Part shown: piece after piece, positions 46,172 to 60,940 of the stretch
Layout: each line of letters starts with the position of its first letter
Position numbering within the stretch: the first letter of the stretch is position 1
Assembly (NCBI RefSeq): GCF_041146395.1
Contig: NC_091002.1
Location: 1,668,501 to 1,732,500 of the forward strand
Source: Eulemur rufifrons
Taxonomy: Eukaryota > Chordata > Mammalia > Primates > Lemuridae
Direction of reading: 5' to 3'
DNA length: 64,000 nucleotides
The notes under the pieces: model-generated
The model's database searches: none
What the model saw: only the letters and a program-made list of their open reading frames with translations
Told to the model about the DNA's origin: nothing
Made by a program: the position numbers and the translations under genes

Positions 46172-49100
46172 TAAGTTTCATTTTACCCATATAATTCTCA
46201 GAAAGTATATTCATGGAATCAAATAAAACTGCTTCTCCCCAACAATAGAGTCCTTAAAACTTCCAAACGATGGTGAGACCTAAATGAATACAACTTTTAA
46301 AAACAATATAACATAATAGGAATGGTTGTACAGTTTCTAGAAAAATTCATGGTTTAATATGCAATGATTACTTTCAATAAATACCTCAAAATATTTGTTT
46401 CTAATACTAATTAGAATGTGAATGACTGTGAATACTAAATATCAGGGAAAAAAAGGTTTTGACTATTGCATAAGTGATTCTAAAAATTGTGTTAATCTTT
46501 TGTTTGCTTTGTGCTTTAAGAAAAACTTGAATTTCCAAGGTTCCTGGATAAAATTTAAATATTTTGAACTGGCTATGGCAATTCATGGTAATTATCATTC
46601 AAAGATTCATCAGATCATAAATTGACTTTACCAAGAGAAATGATTTGAAATGGATTTTGAGTACCATACACTGCAGTAATATCTTATAATAGATACCAAT
46701 CTGATTAGCAAATGCAATAAAAATGTGTAAAGAGAAAAAAACTAAGACATACTTGACAAAAGAGAGAAAGGTTTGTTTCAGCAGTCTACAAGTATTTTTA
46801 AAAACATCTTATTAGGTGTACAAACCACTGAAAATCTGAAAATTAAACTACAGCTTTCTAAGTTTAAGAGGCAAATAAATTATTTTTTCCTGGTACACAC
46901 AAAAAAAGACTTATAGTCAGCAGCAACACTTTAAAGGCTACCTTAAAAAATACTACTCATTGGTAAAATCCACGCCCTCCCCCATGCAGTCTTTTCTCCA
47001 GTGCAAATTATCGATTTGCAGACAAGAGTAAGTATTCAGAAAACAAACATCTGATTATAGCATAAACTATAGCTGATACAAAAGCTTTCGTGATGAGAAA
47101 AGGCATATCTCAAATCTAAGAAGGGAAAACACCAAGTAGCAAAAATGAATACTTTAAGAACTATCAAATGAAACAAAAAATAAAATTAGATATAAATTCA
47201 AGTTTTAGACTGTGGTCAATTGAGGTCTAGACAAAACCCTATGTTTGTTCACTGCCTAGTCTCCAGTCTGCTCCAAGTTTGAAAAGGTAATTGAACACAG
47301 TCTATAATTACTGGATTAGACACAGATGGGCTCTGTACATTTCAGGGGGAAAAAAGCACTGTTTTGATTCATTTTATGATTGCCTGTAAGGTCAGACTTT
47401 TCAAAATGTACTTTCATCTGTTAAATGGTTTCTCAAATTCCCTGGGGTATATCTTCAATAACTGTGATGTTTTAAGCAATTTGGGCCTATCAGATCCTGT
47501 CTTTGAATGTAACTAGCTGCCCATTTTCTAGTATTATAAATGTGCATGTAGGTTAATTGTTACATCTCTTACATATTTTCTGAAGTTGCAGTTTGGGGAG
47601 AAAAAATTGAAAAATTATACCTCTTTTCCGACAGGAATTGGTAATATTGATGAAGATTTTCACATAAGAAAAAAATTACCTATGTAATAACAAATGATGT
47701 AGTGTCATCTAGTCCATGAAAAATATTTTCTAAATTATTTAAGTGAAAAACAGAAACATTCTGGATATAAAGTTGTAAGCAAAATAAATTTAGATATCTT
47801 GTAACTGAATAATTCATAAAACGTTATAACATATTCTTTGCTAAAATGCTATGCATTTTTATTTAATAACTATAAATTATTTTGGCTACTAACACAAAAA
47901 AGTAGAACTATTTCACAATCTAAAAAAAGAAAAATGCTAAACACAGCATTTATACACTTTATAATAATGATGATGTCATTATATAGCAATGTATTTACAT
48001 TCATAGTGGAAAATAATACCTAACTTGCAGAATTCAGTATTTGGTCCCTTCAGTGTAGTACCTATCCTATTTTCAAACTTCCTATATTAAAACAATCTAT
48101 GCAATAATGTTATTCACAAAGTTTTTAATTATGAAAAATTGTGACATACTCAATAGCATCATTAAAATGACATACAAATCGTCTTTGCTTAGTATATTTA
48201 ACCACAGAAAGGTGGTTCTCAGGCTAAAGACGTGGTCAAAGTCTTTAGTCCCCAACTCTATCAAACAGTCCCCCGGAGAACAACTGTTCTGCACTAGCGG
48301 AGGCCAGGGTGGCCAGGATCCTCAGCACATTCTTCCTCTCATTCCCACCCACAGCATGACATTAGGTGCTTCTATTTTTTTTTTAAATCTCCTTTCTAAT
48401 TATAGCTTTAGTTTCTATTCCCAAAATTCACTTCAGTTATTTACTATACCTCAATACCAAAAAAATTAAAATAGCGTAGAATAAGGAATAATTCCAAAAA
48501 GTTTTTATATTTTAGAAAGTTGGTTTTTTGTGTGTATCGTGTTTTCACACATAAGGAAAAGGGGAATTTATAGTAACATAATAAAACCTAAGTTGATATT
48601 CTTCATGAAATCACACATGCGTGTAGAAAGCATTTATACTTAAAACAGAAAAATATTTACAGCCATGTTCAAGAAAATTTAGCAATTTTACTGGCTCTTT
48701 ATAAGATGTAAAAATGTGATCTACTTATAACTTCTTGTCACAAAACCAAGGAGTTTCTAAACCACACAAATAATCTTGTGTTTTTTAAAACACACTAATC
48801 TGAGTAGAACATTTTGCAGAGACAAATGTTTATATCACTATCTACATGAATATAGCAATCCTCATTTCCTTTATAAGTGTTCCTATAAAATGCTGTTTTG
48901 TACTAAGAAAGTAGTTTTTAAAATTAAGTCCATTATAAATGTTATATCTTTATGCAAAACGAACTGCCCCAATTTTATATTTCACATATATATGGATTTT
49001 CTTATGTTTGCTAAACGTAAGATATACTTGTATTAAGTGACTAAAAGCACATAGTACCATGTAAATGCTGTACAAAATTATTAACAATTTCCGTCCTTGC

Positions 49101-52100
49101 TCTCCATAGAGCTCACGCACAAAGTCAAGATAATATCAAAATAAGGCATTTGTATAGAAACCGTGACAGAACTTTGGCCTTGTTATTGTGCCGTTCTGTG
49201 CTTTCTTCCTGTGGTTGTACATAAACTAAGCTCAACAAGCCAACCAAAATCGTAACACTACTAAGGGAGGGGAGTTTCTTCAGGTAAATCTATCTGTGAA
49301 TTTCAATGTTTCAAAAGACTGGTTACCAAAAATTAACCCTTAATGTAGATTATAAACACACCACAACTACTTAAGAGAGCATAAGGTTTTTTTTTTTAAA
49401 GATTTATATGCTATAAATTAATTCCTTTCTTCCTTCCTTACTCATCCCCCCTTCCCACCCTCTTTGCTTTCCTTTCTTCCTTAATTTCTTTAGTTTCATT
49501 TCCAAAGTCACAGAAAACATGTCTTAAAAGATTATAATATAATGAATTTGACATTTATTATCTGCATCGACACCCAGTTTTAGCCCAGCTGTAGCTCATA
49601 TCTTTACTTATACACACATGTACTTTATGACCTTAATGCTCTAAATAAATTGTGAGCTTAAAATCATGAAAATGACTATAGAAACAAAAGAAAGGCTAGA
49701 AAGATTTCTTCTTAGCCTCTCTCAAAAAAGGTCTTTCCATTTTTAAACAATTTACATGATGCTTTATGGTCCTTTTAGAAGAGAATTATAGTAAATAGCA
49801 CTCCAAGTGGGTTGTGTGAACCCACAAACCACTCCTCATAAAACTGCTATAATTTTCTAGGACAGGGACAATAAAATATCATACATAAACCAATGCTAAA
49901 TCATGGTGTGACCACAGTAACAAACACATTATTTTCTTGAAAATTAAGCATGATAAAGCTGACAAAAAGATGACAAAGAGAAAAATCCTGACAGAATTTT
50001 GTCACTCTACTTAGCACACAAGCATTTACACGATTTTCCTCCATTTCCTAAGTGACTTGAAATACAGGTGCTAATCTAGTACCCACATTTTTATATGTAG
50101 TTCGCCTGTTTTTTATGAGATTAAGAAAATTATTAACTTCAACTGTAGCTCAAAGAACACTTTAAATAAGCCAATCAACCTACCTAAAATTATTAACATT
50201 TTTGTTTCTAATCAAATGTTAAGTTTTATGGAAGGTTCTATCGAAATTTTCAGGAGATGCATTTCCCATTTCAGACCACTAGGGACCAATAATTGCCTTC
50301 CATTCCCAAGTCAGTAACTGAATAGTTAATAGAACGAACATGAGGCAAAAATGAGCACATATTCCCTTCTCCCTAATAGAACCAAATTCATTATCTGCAA
50401 AACAGTTGAGAAGATCTAAACACTATATAGAGAAAAAGGGATGAGCAAATGAAATTTTAAAAACACAAAAGTAGTTCAAATGGTATAACTAACTGTTGAA
50501 TCATCATCTACTCTGAAAAACTTCCTACTTTTCCTTCCCCATGGTAGCATTACTGAACCATAAAAATGAAAGGCAATACTAAAAACATGCTTTTCTAACT
50601 TGTGGGTGGAAGAAACTGCAATACCACACTGATACAGAAAATAAAGCCTGCCTAATACAATTCCCTGTAGCTGATCACAGCAGCTTATTGCTAAGTCAGG
50701 CATAATACTGAAATTAGGATCGGTGAGCCAAGCCAAAATATCTATAAAAGAATATTTATCTTATGATGCAGTAATAATGGTAAAATGAAACAGTATTTTC
50801 TACTTAAATCTGTTCATAATTACTAATTCTGGTTAGAGGGAACTATTTAAAATATTTGCAACACTCCTTCATGGTAAAACATCGGAATAGAACTGGAATG
50901 AAATAACATAAAGCCCAGAAAGAAGCTGACACAAACTTGAACAGGTATATTTACTGCTTTTCAAATTCTTAAGTTAAAATGGATGGCTCTTTCTAGAGTA
51001 ACAAATTATGCTGAATTTACATGGTATCTTTACATAGCTCAAAGTTCCCGATTCTTTGCAAGATGTGTTGTTGATTAGCATCTCAAATTTCCAGAATATG
51101 GTAGTGATTCAATTAAATCTGTTAAGACATCGTACACAGAAATTTGCTTTCCTTCCTTCCACACACACAAAATATAAAATAATAAGAGTAATCCTAAAAT
51201 AGTGAGAAAACAAAAGTTGAAGACTTGAAATGTATACTCATCAAATCCTTTCAAATAAGAATTTACTTTAAATATTCTTGCTTCTAAATCAGACTTTAAG
51301 AAATAGGACACCTAAGAAACTTTTTATACTAGTAGATGATAAAGAACAAATAGCCACATTAAAAATGAATTCATTATTCTTAAGGTTAAATATGGTTTTG
51401 TATGATAAAATACGTTGTTATATCTATTCATCTAGCACACTTTTGTTTGTGTTTATTGAAAATGCCTTCCATATACTTAAGACCCCAAATCAGAGCTTCC
51501 TGAATGGAATCTACAGAGCAAAAAATACTGATTCCCAAAAGAAGACTGTGCAAACAATACATAGTTGCAAGATAAATAAATCTACCCAAAGCAACAAAAC
51601 TTCGTTTAGGTTAATCAATGACTCCTGCCTAGTGAAATATATCTTTCAGAAAACATAAGATGTCCACATGTCACAGACTTAAAATTGAAATGGTCTTTAG
51701 AATCTAAAAAAATTTCAACAGCTTAAACACAACAACGCACAATTTATCTAGTCTTGCAAAAAGAATTGAAGAATCTTTGAAGACACAAAATATTTTCACC
51801 TCATCCTACAAAATCCAACCTGACTTCTCGTCCATTTACCAAAGTCCACCCACCCACCTCTACCTCATCCCACCCCACCCCACCGCCCTTATTAGACTCT
51901 CTGTTATTCGCCCATTAGAATGCAAAGGTCTGCCTATGGCAAAATTCTTGTAAGCAAAAAGAAAAATTTACTGAATCTCTTTTCACTCCATGGCCTGGTT
52001 TCCTTTAGGTCCCCTCACTGACATTTCTTTGGCCTCACAGCGTGGGGTACAGGCTGATCTGCATGGCTGGCCATATAGATGTATTATGAAGCCTTTACAA

Positions 52101-53434
52101 TTGACCACACAAACACAATACCACAATGTAGGTCAATTTGTGCGCTCAAATGCCAAAGTGAAGCTTATATGGAAGTAAACTACAGACATAAATCTGCAAG
52201 GGTAGAATTCCACCCAGTGATCCTAAAATTATTTCAAGGAATCAATTTCCAAGAATGCATCATGAAATCAGAAGAGCCCAGTTAGGCTTTAAGAAGTGGG
52301 GGTGGGAAGAAGAAAGAAAGAAAATGAAAGACTTTAGAAGAGGGAGCGAAGGTTTCACCAATCATTATATCATTGAGAGGGCTCAAACTACAGATTAAGT
52401 TAGAATAAAGAAGATTGTAGAAAGGGTACTTAAAATTATTAACTGATCAAAAATTTGTAGTTGTCATTAAAAAAAAATACAACTTAGCAATTCAGTTCAG
52501 AAAGAAGAATATCCCCAGGAACATACACATCTGTTTAATATTACAAGCCAACTGTCAACATCCTAAGTGAAGTTTTAATTTAATATTTTTTCTTTCTTGA
52601 TGTTTTACCTTTAATCAATGCCTCATGAGAGTATCAACTTTCTATAAGAAACTGTTAAATATAAAGAAATGTTATTGTAGCATGTTTATAAAATCATAGT
52701 TCGAGAACTTTTTATTTTTCCAAAGCCTGACCACAACTTAATTATCTGCAGGACATTCCAGGCTCACAATTGCAAGCTCCAGTTCCCAAGCAATTTTAAA
52801 CAATATCTACTGTACAGGACAGAGGGTACACAAAAGACCACAACATGGTTATATTTCCAAAAGTCAGCATTAGGCCCTTTAGACATGGTTTTTATTTTCA
52901 TTAAGCAATATTTGTTTCCTCACTAATCATTAAATGGTTTTCATCACTCTTGCCTGCTTTCCTTTCACATGTCAGTTGTTAGCATCAGTGTTTGTGTTCA
53001 TAATAAATAAAAAAGTGACCCACCCAGTTATTTAAAAATGAACACACACGATGTCTGGTTCAACAAGTGTTAAGAGATTCAGCAACATACTCACATCTTG
53101 AATATTGTTCTATTTTAATCTAGACTAAAAAAAAATTTAATGGAATAATAGACTCTACAATAATCTCCTCAAAATCAGATTTAAGCTTCATGCCAGCTTA
53201 TGTTCTTGTGGGCACACAGATCTAATCAGTGGTTCAAGACATTTACTTGGGAAAATAGAAGAGGAAGAAAAGACAGCAAGTTCATATTCCTGACCATAAC
53301 GCAGAGGAGTTGAAAATATTGCCAGTTCTACAGTTGGATGAGGAAAGTAGCCTGATTAAAAGTAACATGCCAGAAGCTGACTGAAACATAGGGGAACAAC
53401 TTACAGAGAATTCCAGAACTTTAGGAATGATTCT
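46172..53434. other. Repeat-poor AT-rich intronic block
   Basis: In 7.3 kb I recognise no Alu, MIR, L2, LTR or clear DNA transposon; only short A/T runs, a pyrimidine-rich patch (49425-49495) and a CCACC-rich patch (51841-51890). No splice-bounded open frame stands out. It is the longest such gap in the window. Confidence 0.5.
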
Positions 53435-53444
53435 GGGAAAGTAA

Positions 53445-53622
<178 letters not shown>

Positions 53623-53974
53623 AGGAAAGTAAATAAAGAAAGGAAAAGAAAGCTGTATGCTATGAAATATTAGGAACAATTTAAAAATATGTGAAGTGTA
53701 GATGAAACAAAGCGTATCACAAAGTCAGAGATAAAATTAATAGTCAATAGAAAAAAACAATCAAATAAATAATCTAGACAACCTTCCAGAAGTCAGATAC
53801 TTGCACTGCTGCACTGAAACCACTAGAGTTTTCAGAAGAGCAAATTATTTAAGTCCAAATAAATTAATTGTGGGTTTCAATTAACTGGCCAGTAGGTTTG
53901 AGCACAGAGAGACAGAAATGCATAAATGCTGAGCAGGGACATGCATTTATTCATTTATGTATTTATTTATCAAA

Positions 53975-54155
53975 ACACATTATAGCACTTATGTGCCAAG
54001 AACTTGCAAAATGTTTTACTCATTTGAACCCTTCAAAATTAGGTATTACTTTATTCCTATTACACAGATGAGGAAATGAAGTTAGGCAATTTGCCCACAG
54101 ATCACCCACCAGAAAGTGGTAGAGCCCGGAATTCACCCTCTTAACCACCATGTCA
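53975..54155 (-). repeat. MIR SINE
   Basis: 'atagcacttatgtgccaaga', 'attacacagatgaggaaatg', 'caccctcttaaccaccatg': reverse MIR. Confidence 0.85.
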
Positions 54156-54509
54156 CAAACCATCCTAGGTGACATTACCTTTATCAAGGTAAGAATAAGT
54201 GTTACCTGGAGGGACCCTCAGGCCTAACTTCTCCACAGGTGCCTCTTCTGGCTTCTTACCCTCTGCCAGCCTCTCAAATGCTGTCCTTCCCCAGGAATTA
54301 CTGGAGGCCTCCTTTCCTTTCCAGCTGAAATGCCCCTCAGGCAACCTCACTCCTTCCCCAAGGCATCAACCTCCACACTTACACTCTGACATCTCCACAG
54401 ACTACACCCCTGGCTTAGAAACATTTCCTCCAGTCCGTTTCCATTTCTGTATTTACAACCTCCTGGTAAACATGTGTCCCTTGAGTGTTTAGCAGGCACC
54501 TCAAATAAC

Positions 54510-55155
54510 TACAAAACTGAACTCTTCTTAACCACCCACCTAGTCACCCACAATTGAAACCTCAAAGTCATCATAACCACTGATTTTCATCTCCTAGCCT
54601 GGACAAGTTCCAGTTCCTGTCAGATATATCTTGAATCTATCCGCCATCCCTATGGTCATTGGCTCAGTTCAGGCCCTCCCTGTGACTTTCTAGACCTGAT
54701 TACTGCAAGAGCAACTGGTCTGCCTCCTTGCTGCCAGCCTTCCTCACCTCCACTGAGCCCACCAATGGCCAGCAGAATCGATACACACCTGATCGTGTCA
54801 GTGCCCTGTTGAAAACTTTTTATGGTTTATCATGGCCTTCAGGATAATGCCATTCCTTTCCCATTCTAGGGGAATCTGTTTTTATCCTTAAAGGCTCAGT
54901 TCAAAATTCACCTCTCCTGTGATTCCCTCCCCCTTTAACTCCTCCCACTGAGTTCTTTACTGCCACCTATCCACTTTGATAACAGCACTTATTACAGCAT
55001 CCTTAAATTATTTGCCTACAAGTCTGTCTTTTCACTAGACTGAGTTTCTCATTTCAGAGATTGTCTCACTTACGTTAGCAATGCCCAATACCTAGCTGCA
55101 CGCCTGGCATATAGTGGATGCTCAATAAATTGTGAGTGATTATAAGTGAATGAAG
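54510..55155 (+). repeat. L2 LINE 3' part, long copy
   Basis: 'tgtgactttctagacctgat', 'cctgttgaaaactttttatg', 'ttaaaggctcagttcaaaat', 'ccacctatccactttgataa', 'tagtggatgctcaataaatt'. About 640 bases in consensus order; reading frame degraded. Confidence 0.85.
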
Positions 55156-56909
55156 AATTCATCCTCAGAGATACTCTCAGCTCAAAGTGATGTTAAGGAT
55201 CTGTCTAAAGCAGAGTGAAGGGGTACAATTTTCACTGCAAGATATATCTCTTGTTGGCGACCCACATGCATTGCTCCCCTCCTTCTGGGAACAGCTCCCC
55301 AAATTTCCTTCGGAAACCATTCTTCCCTGAGTCTCAGCCAGGCATATTGGGTGGGAGTTGGAGCAGTGTGTCACTTCCATCCAATACCAAGTGGACCAAG
55401 CTAAGCAGTCTATCCCTTCTCTGGAGACAGGGGTAGATTTAAGGATATGTCTTAATTTGAGCCAGTGAGAATGACTGAATCCCAAGATTTTTGGTGTGTA
55501 CTACAAGGAAAGAGCCTCTCTCCTCCTCTGGATGGGGCAGTGAGGGAAAGTGAGGTCTGCAAGGCTACAGCTCTCTGGTGACATTGTTTGGTCCACTGAG
55601 TCTAGCCATGCAGGAGGTTAAGTCATACCATTAGACTTTTAGTGATATAAATCAATATAGTCCTTTGATCATTTAAGCTAATTTGCTTAAATTAAGTTCT
55701 CTGTAACTTATAACCATAAGACTCCTGATCAAGCAAGTTAGTGTTTGTAGGAAGAAAATCAAGCTACACATTTTTAGAAATGCGTAGGGAAAGGAAACAA
55801 AAGGAAACAAACAGGGAGAGAGTGAGAGTGGACCACAAGTTAAATCTGACAGGATATGAAATTAAAAAAAAAAAAAAAAAAAAAAGCAAACAGGATACTC
55901 CAAAACACAAATAGGGGAATGGGATTCCAGATGTGGAAAGAAGCCTTCCATTCCAGACAGCATCAATCAGGCCCACGTACGGGTATCCTGTGGTATATTT
56001 ATGAAAAGAATAAAGTTTTATAAAGAGCTAGAAAAAGAAATAAAAAAATAACGAATGATTCTTTTGAAAAGGACTTTATGAGAAAAAAGAAAAGGCTTTG
56101 GGATAATTTAATCGGGAGAAAGCAAGTCCTAGAGGCAATTTAACTTGTCGAAAGGTTATTTAAAAGGAGGTGACTGAGCAGCTGTTCTCCAATTTCACAG
56201 GGAACAGAATGAGAGGAAATTGATCTAAATTTCAGTATGAAGCTGAAGGCAGGCAAAAGAGAAGCACTTGAGGGAGAACTATTAATGATGGAAAAATAGA
56301 TTTTTATGTCTTTGAGAAGATGGAAAATCACCTATGTTGATTCTTTTAGCCTGGGGTCAAACTAGTGAACAAATATTTGAGGAGTGCCCTCTGTACATTT
56401 ATTCAAATACCAGGTATCGAGTCTTTGCTACGAGCCAGGTGCTATGCTAGACACTGGGAACACAAAGACCAGTAAGAGAGGTGTCTGTCCTGTCTATGGC
56501 AGAACTAGACACAAGACCCACTGTGGGAGATACAAAGCAGCATCAAAACAGAGTCGACTCTCTCCTTTTCCATCCCCCATACCCAAAGGAAAGACCCAAA
56601 GTACACAGTATCATTTGGGAGACAACACAACAGCAGTTAGAAAGAAGCAACAGTGTAATCATTAAATAACAATACAAAACAATAATGCAAAGGGTGTCGT
56701 AGGCCACAGGTAGTTAGCTCCTTGCTTAACAAACTAATACAGGCAGCAAATGCTTTGAATTCAGGAGACAAGTATAGGCTAGAATGTGCCTTTGAAGATG
56801 AACAGAATTTGAGAAAGTGAAGGAGAGCAAGCAGCCTAGGCAAGAGAAACAGCAGGAGCCAAAAAGAAGGCAAGCAAGCCGAGGAGATTGCTAACAGGGC
56901 AGCTTGGTT
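55156..56909. other. Unassigned intronic sequence with old-repeat patches
   Basis: A22 run at about 55863-55885. 56.35-56.50 kb ('cgagccaggtgctatgctag', 'actgggaacacaaagacc') is ancient-repeat text. No exon recognised. Confidence 0.45.
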
Positions 56910-56924
56910 AAAGCTGGTGGCTAA

Positions 56925-57250
56925 GGCCGGGCGCGGTGGCTCATGCCTGTAATCCTAGCACTCTGGGAGGCTGAGGTGGGAGGATCGCTTCAGGTCAGGA
57001 GTTCGAGACCAGCCTGAGCAAGAGGAAGACTCTGTCTCTACTAAAAATAGAAAGAAATTATATGGACAACTAAAAATATATATATAGAAAAATTAGCCTG
57101 GCATGGTGGTGCATGCCTGTAGTCTCAGCTACTCAGGAGGCTGAGGCAGAAGGATTGCTTGAGGCCAGGAGTTTGAGGTTGCTGTGAGCTAGGCTGATGC
57201 CACGGCACTCTAGTCCGGGCAACAGAGCGAGACTCTGTCTCAAAAAAAAA
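56925..57250 (+). repeat. Alu with linker insert
   Basis: Head GGCCGGGCGCGGTGGCTCAT, linker 'gaaagaaattatatggacaa', A12 tail, and a perfect 13-base target copy AAAGCTGGTGGCT at 56910-56922 and 57251-57263. Confidence 0.97.
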
Positions 57251-57263
57251 AAAGCTGGTGGCT

Positions 57264-57905
57264 TGACCCAGGGAAGGGTGGGATGTAACACTGGAAAAGT
57301 GGGTAGGCTAGCTTTGTAAAGACCTCTGAACACCAACCAAATAACTGAGAATCCATCTCACGAGGAATGAGCAGTACTGACTGCTTCTTAGCCAAAGTAC
57401 TGATGAAAGCAACATTTTCTGCATAGTGGCTTTGGCTCAGACGGAGACTAAGGGCTGAACGTTACTGTGTCAGCTCAGACTCAAGATGGTGAAGGTGTGA
57501 ATCCATATGATCACCATGGATTATACGAGAAAGAGTCATTTCCAAAGCCCATGTGCTGAACTATGCTCCACGCTGAAGGGGAGTGGAACAGAGCACCCAT
57601 CTTCTTGGGCCTGATAATTAACTGGATAGGGAAGTCCAGGAAAAAGGGATACAACAGCAAAAATGGCAGTCAGTGAGCAGGAGCTGTTTGGTCAGCTCTG
57701 ATTCCTAGAATTTTATTTATATAAGCTGGAACAACAACAAAATGTCAAAATGTAAACAGAAAAACCAATTCTCCCAAAATATCACTTCATATTCATCATG
57801 AGAGATACTGATTTTATCACCAGTTGGGTCAACGGAAAAGTATAGAAGCAAATACGCCCGTAGTAATTGAATTATACCAATTAAATGAGTAATTAAAAAG
57901 ACTTC
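57264..57905. other. Unassigned intronic sequence
   Basis: No element or exon recognised. Confidence 0.4.
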
Positions 57906-57907
57906 CG

Positions 57908-58032
57908 AAGCCAGGCATGGTGGTGCATGCCTGCAGTCCCAGCTACTAGGGAGGGTGAGGTGGGAGGATCGCTTGAGCCCAGGAGTTTGAGACTAGCCTG
58001 GGCAACACAGTGAGACCCTATCTCTAAAAAAT
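57908..58032 (+). repeat. Alu monomer (FLAM/left-monomer type)
   Basis: One 7SL-like arm, 'gccaggcatggtggtgcatg' to 'gcaacacagtgagaccctat', with a degraded A-rich tail. No second arm. Confidence 0.8.
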
Positions 58033-59579
58033 AAATACATAATACTGCTAAAAAACAAAGAAATAAGATCTTTTTTAGGACTGAAATGTTTCCAGATTTC
58101 ATCTCTTGACATAAGTGAGATATATCACAGATTTCCAGTCACTTCCCCATAGCTAAGTATTTAGAAGCTTTCAGAAAATTCATCACCTCTCCTTGGTAGC
58201 TCTTCTTTTTTCTTCCTTCTCTTAATTTAATTTTGATTTAACTTCTTGTCACTGCTTGCTTACAAATCACTGCCTCTGTGTCTGGAGTCAATCAAGCCTA
58301 TAAAGTATCCCCCACGCCTTCATCTGGGGACCCATTTATATATATTTTCTTATTTCAAGAGGTAGAGCTAAAAGCCTATAACTCCGAAAGTTTCCAATCA
58401 ACCATCACATTCTATTCTTTGGGAAAGCATGCTTCTCTCCACAGTTAAGAAGAAGATATCAAACTACATATTTTGCAAGAATATTTCCTTTCTACCTATA
58501 TAAATATAAATTATACTTTGGGAATTCACTTGCAAAAAAGGGTTGAGTGTGGGTAATAAATGCTTAATAGCAATAACATTAAAAAAAATCTTTCTACTAT
58601 TTAAAATTAAATGTAATTTCCTTATTACTTTAATGGAATCTCTTGGAGTTGAAGTATTTAACTAGTCTCTTTCACATCAAGTAATTCCCTTTTAATATTA
58701 GGTATGTAAACTATTCATTGACAGAATAAAAACATACATTTCCACTGGGAAAAAACTGGAGAAGCACAAGGCAGCTTGATTCGGAATCTGATAATGGCTT
58801 ACAGATTCCATTTCAGTTCAGATTTACAGTCAACATGCCACAGAGCCATTTACCACCTCTGATCTTTCAGGTCATATTTACAAGCAAAGTATGAACTGCC
58901 ACATCACTAAGGGAAAAATCTGTTTAAGCCTAAAATACTTGACTTTTCCCACTGTAATACTGAGCTAGAAAGAAGGGGAGAGAAAAAAAAACCTCATATA
59001 AAAACCACCTTAAATAAAAAGGCAGAGAGGAACTGCCCCAAGTTCTTGCCGTGAGGAGGACCTCCCTTTGTTGCTGTCTTTCAGGGTCACTCCTGAGTGG
59101 ATTGCAGCCCCATCGACTGCTGGCTGGTGCCAGTCTACTGGCTAAACTCATCCTAACTCACAGGATGTGTTTGGACATACATAGGGGAAAAATTCTAGGG
59201 CTGGTGGGCAAACACCTAACCCGAGTCACAGGCTGTGAATGCAAAGCCTCTACCCAGTTCCCAAACCAACCTTCTCTTACAGCCCTCCCACCTCCTGGAG
59301 GCTCCTATCAGCTGAACACGATCAGAAGCCAGAGGGCAGGAAAGCCCACCATGCAGTCCCTCAGGATCAGGCCCTGAGGCCAGAGCAGAGTGGAAAGGAC
59401 AGAGAGTGGGCCCAGAAGAGCCAAAGGGTAACACACAGCACACCCCTTATCTACTTCTCACACTGCTCCAGGTAGAGCTTTTCTCAGTGGATTTTACCGT
59501 GCTATGCTTTCCCATCCTTGGAGCCTCTGTCATGAGTTCCTAGCCTGCCTCTCTCTCTGCATTTTCACTTGTGGAAAAT
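58033..59579. other. Unassigned intronic sequence
   Basis: The plus-strand open frame at 59051-59377 has a good upstream acceptor-like sequence (ttgctgtctttcag near 59083) but no donor or homology that I can support. Confidence 0.4.
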
Positions 59580-59925
59580 CTATGGGTCTTTAGAGGCCCA
59601 TTTAAAGGTCACCTCTTCCGTGAAGTCTCCCTTCAACCTCACCCAGAAGTAATCTCTCCATCCTCTGAATTTTCAAAGTTCTTCTTTTGAAGGTTTCTGT
59701 AATTACTTATGAATGTGTCTTACACTTATGTGTTTACTTAGATTACTTGTCACTACTTGACACAAGCATTTTTACATATCCTTGTTTACTCTAAGTTTCC
59801 CGTTAGAATATAAGCTCCATGAAAGCACAGATTTTGTCTCTCTTATCTTTTCTCTTTTGACAGGGTCAAAAACTGGTGTATAGCCCATAGTAGATGCTCA
59901 ATAAATATTTACTGACTGAATGCCC
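59580..59925 (+). repeat. L2 LINE 3' end
   Basis: 'aggtcacctcttccgtgaag', 'agaatataagctccatgaaa', 'gcccatagtagatgctcaat' and the 'aatatttactgactgaatg' terminus. Confidence 0.85.
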
Positions 59926-60039
59926 CTTTCTAGATTGTGAGCAGATTTACAGCTGGATGAAAGTCTCATTCATCATTCCATCCCAAAGAGCAATCTAAGT
60001 GCCTTCCTTACTCATAGACTGACACCCAGTAAATCTAAG

Positions 60040-60160
60040 GTGGTAATAAAGTAGTTGTCATTTCATGAGTATCTATAAGGTACCAGATACAATGCCAGGA
60101 GTTTCACATTAACTATAACATCTTACTCAATCTGCACAACCCTAAAAGGTAGCGTGGCAG
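60040..60160 (-). repeat. MIR SINE fragment
   Basis: 'taccagatacaatgccagga', 'cttactcaatctgcacaacc': reverse MIR, 5' part only. Confidence 0.6.
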
Positions 60161-60940
60161 AACTGCACCTTTGGGACTGAGGCCCTCTTATCCCAACTGC
60201 TAGAACTGCCTGCTGACGGCTCACAGCTGAGTGTCTTTCAAGCAGAAGGAGCTGCCTGCCTCATCCAACGCAGGGTTCTTCCCTGGGAGAAGCCCATGTC
60301 CAATGGCTGGCCAATATAGTCTTCAAAAAGGCCTGGCCCTTTGGCTCAGCTAGGCAATTCTAAAGTGCCACCTCAGCTCCAGAGCCCTTCATGGGATTCA
60401 CTGTTGAATGAACAGAGGAATTTTAAAACTAGTGTCCTAACAAGGAAAGAAGGGAATTATATTTTTCCAGTTTCTATAATCTGTAAATTGGGTCTCCCTC
60501 CTTTCCAATCATTTTACTAACTAAAACTACAAACCTTTTTCCCTTTTCCCCAAGGCATGACTCAACATTATCTATAAGAAATGCATAGTCATTAGATAAT
60601 TATTGATGATAAAAATGCTTGGTTTGGTGGCAAAAGAAAGTTTGGTTTGGTATTTCCCCAAAAGCTAGTCAAGCACCTTCAAATATGTGATTTATAAACC
60701 AAAGTATGCTCCTAAAGACAACAGCGGATGATGTGACAACACACCAAGGAGCAAATCCCCAGAGGCCTGGCCTGAGGAATGCCAAGTGGAGTGCAGCTCC
60801 ACAGCCTACAACGGCACTCGCATGGCACACCTGTGCGTGCCCAGGAGCCTGGGGAGGCAGCAGGCAACCCGAGGAACGCGGTACACATTTGTCATTACAC
60901 TTATCTCACAGTGCCAGGGACATCATCTTGGGAGATGGTT
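60161..60940. other. Unassigned intronic sequence
   Basis: No repeat or exon recognised, apart from short GC-rich text near 60780-60880. Confidence 0.4.

Noticed and set aside
51836..51892. CCACC-rich patch considered as an Sp1-type promoter
   Set aside because: It is low-complexity and isolated in AT-rich DNA, with no CpG island or initiation signals.
59051..59377. 108-codon plus-strand frame
   Set aside because: It looks like a low-quality chance frame: no donor after it, no known domain, and no start context worth noting.
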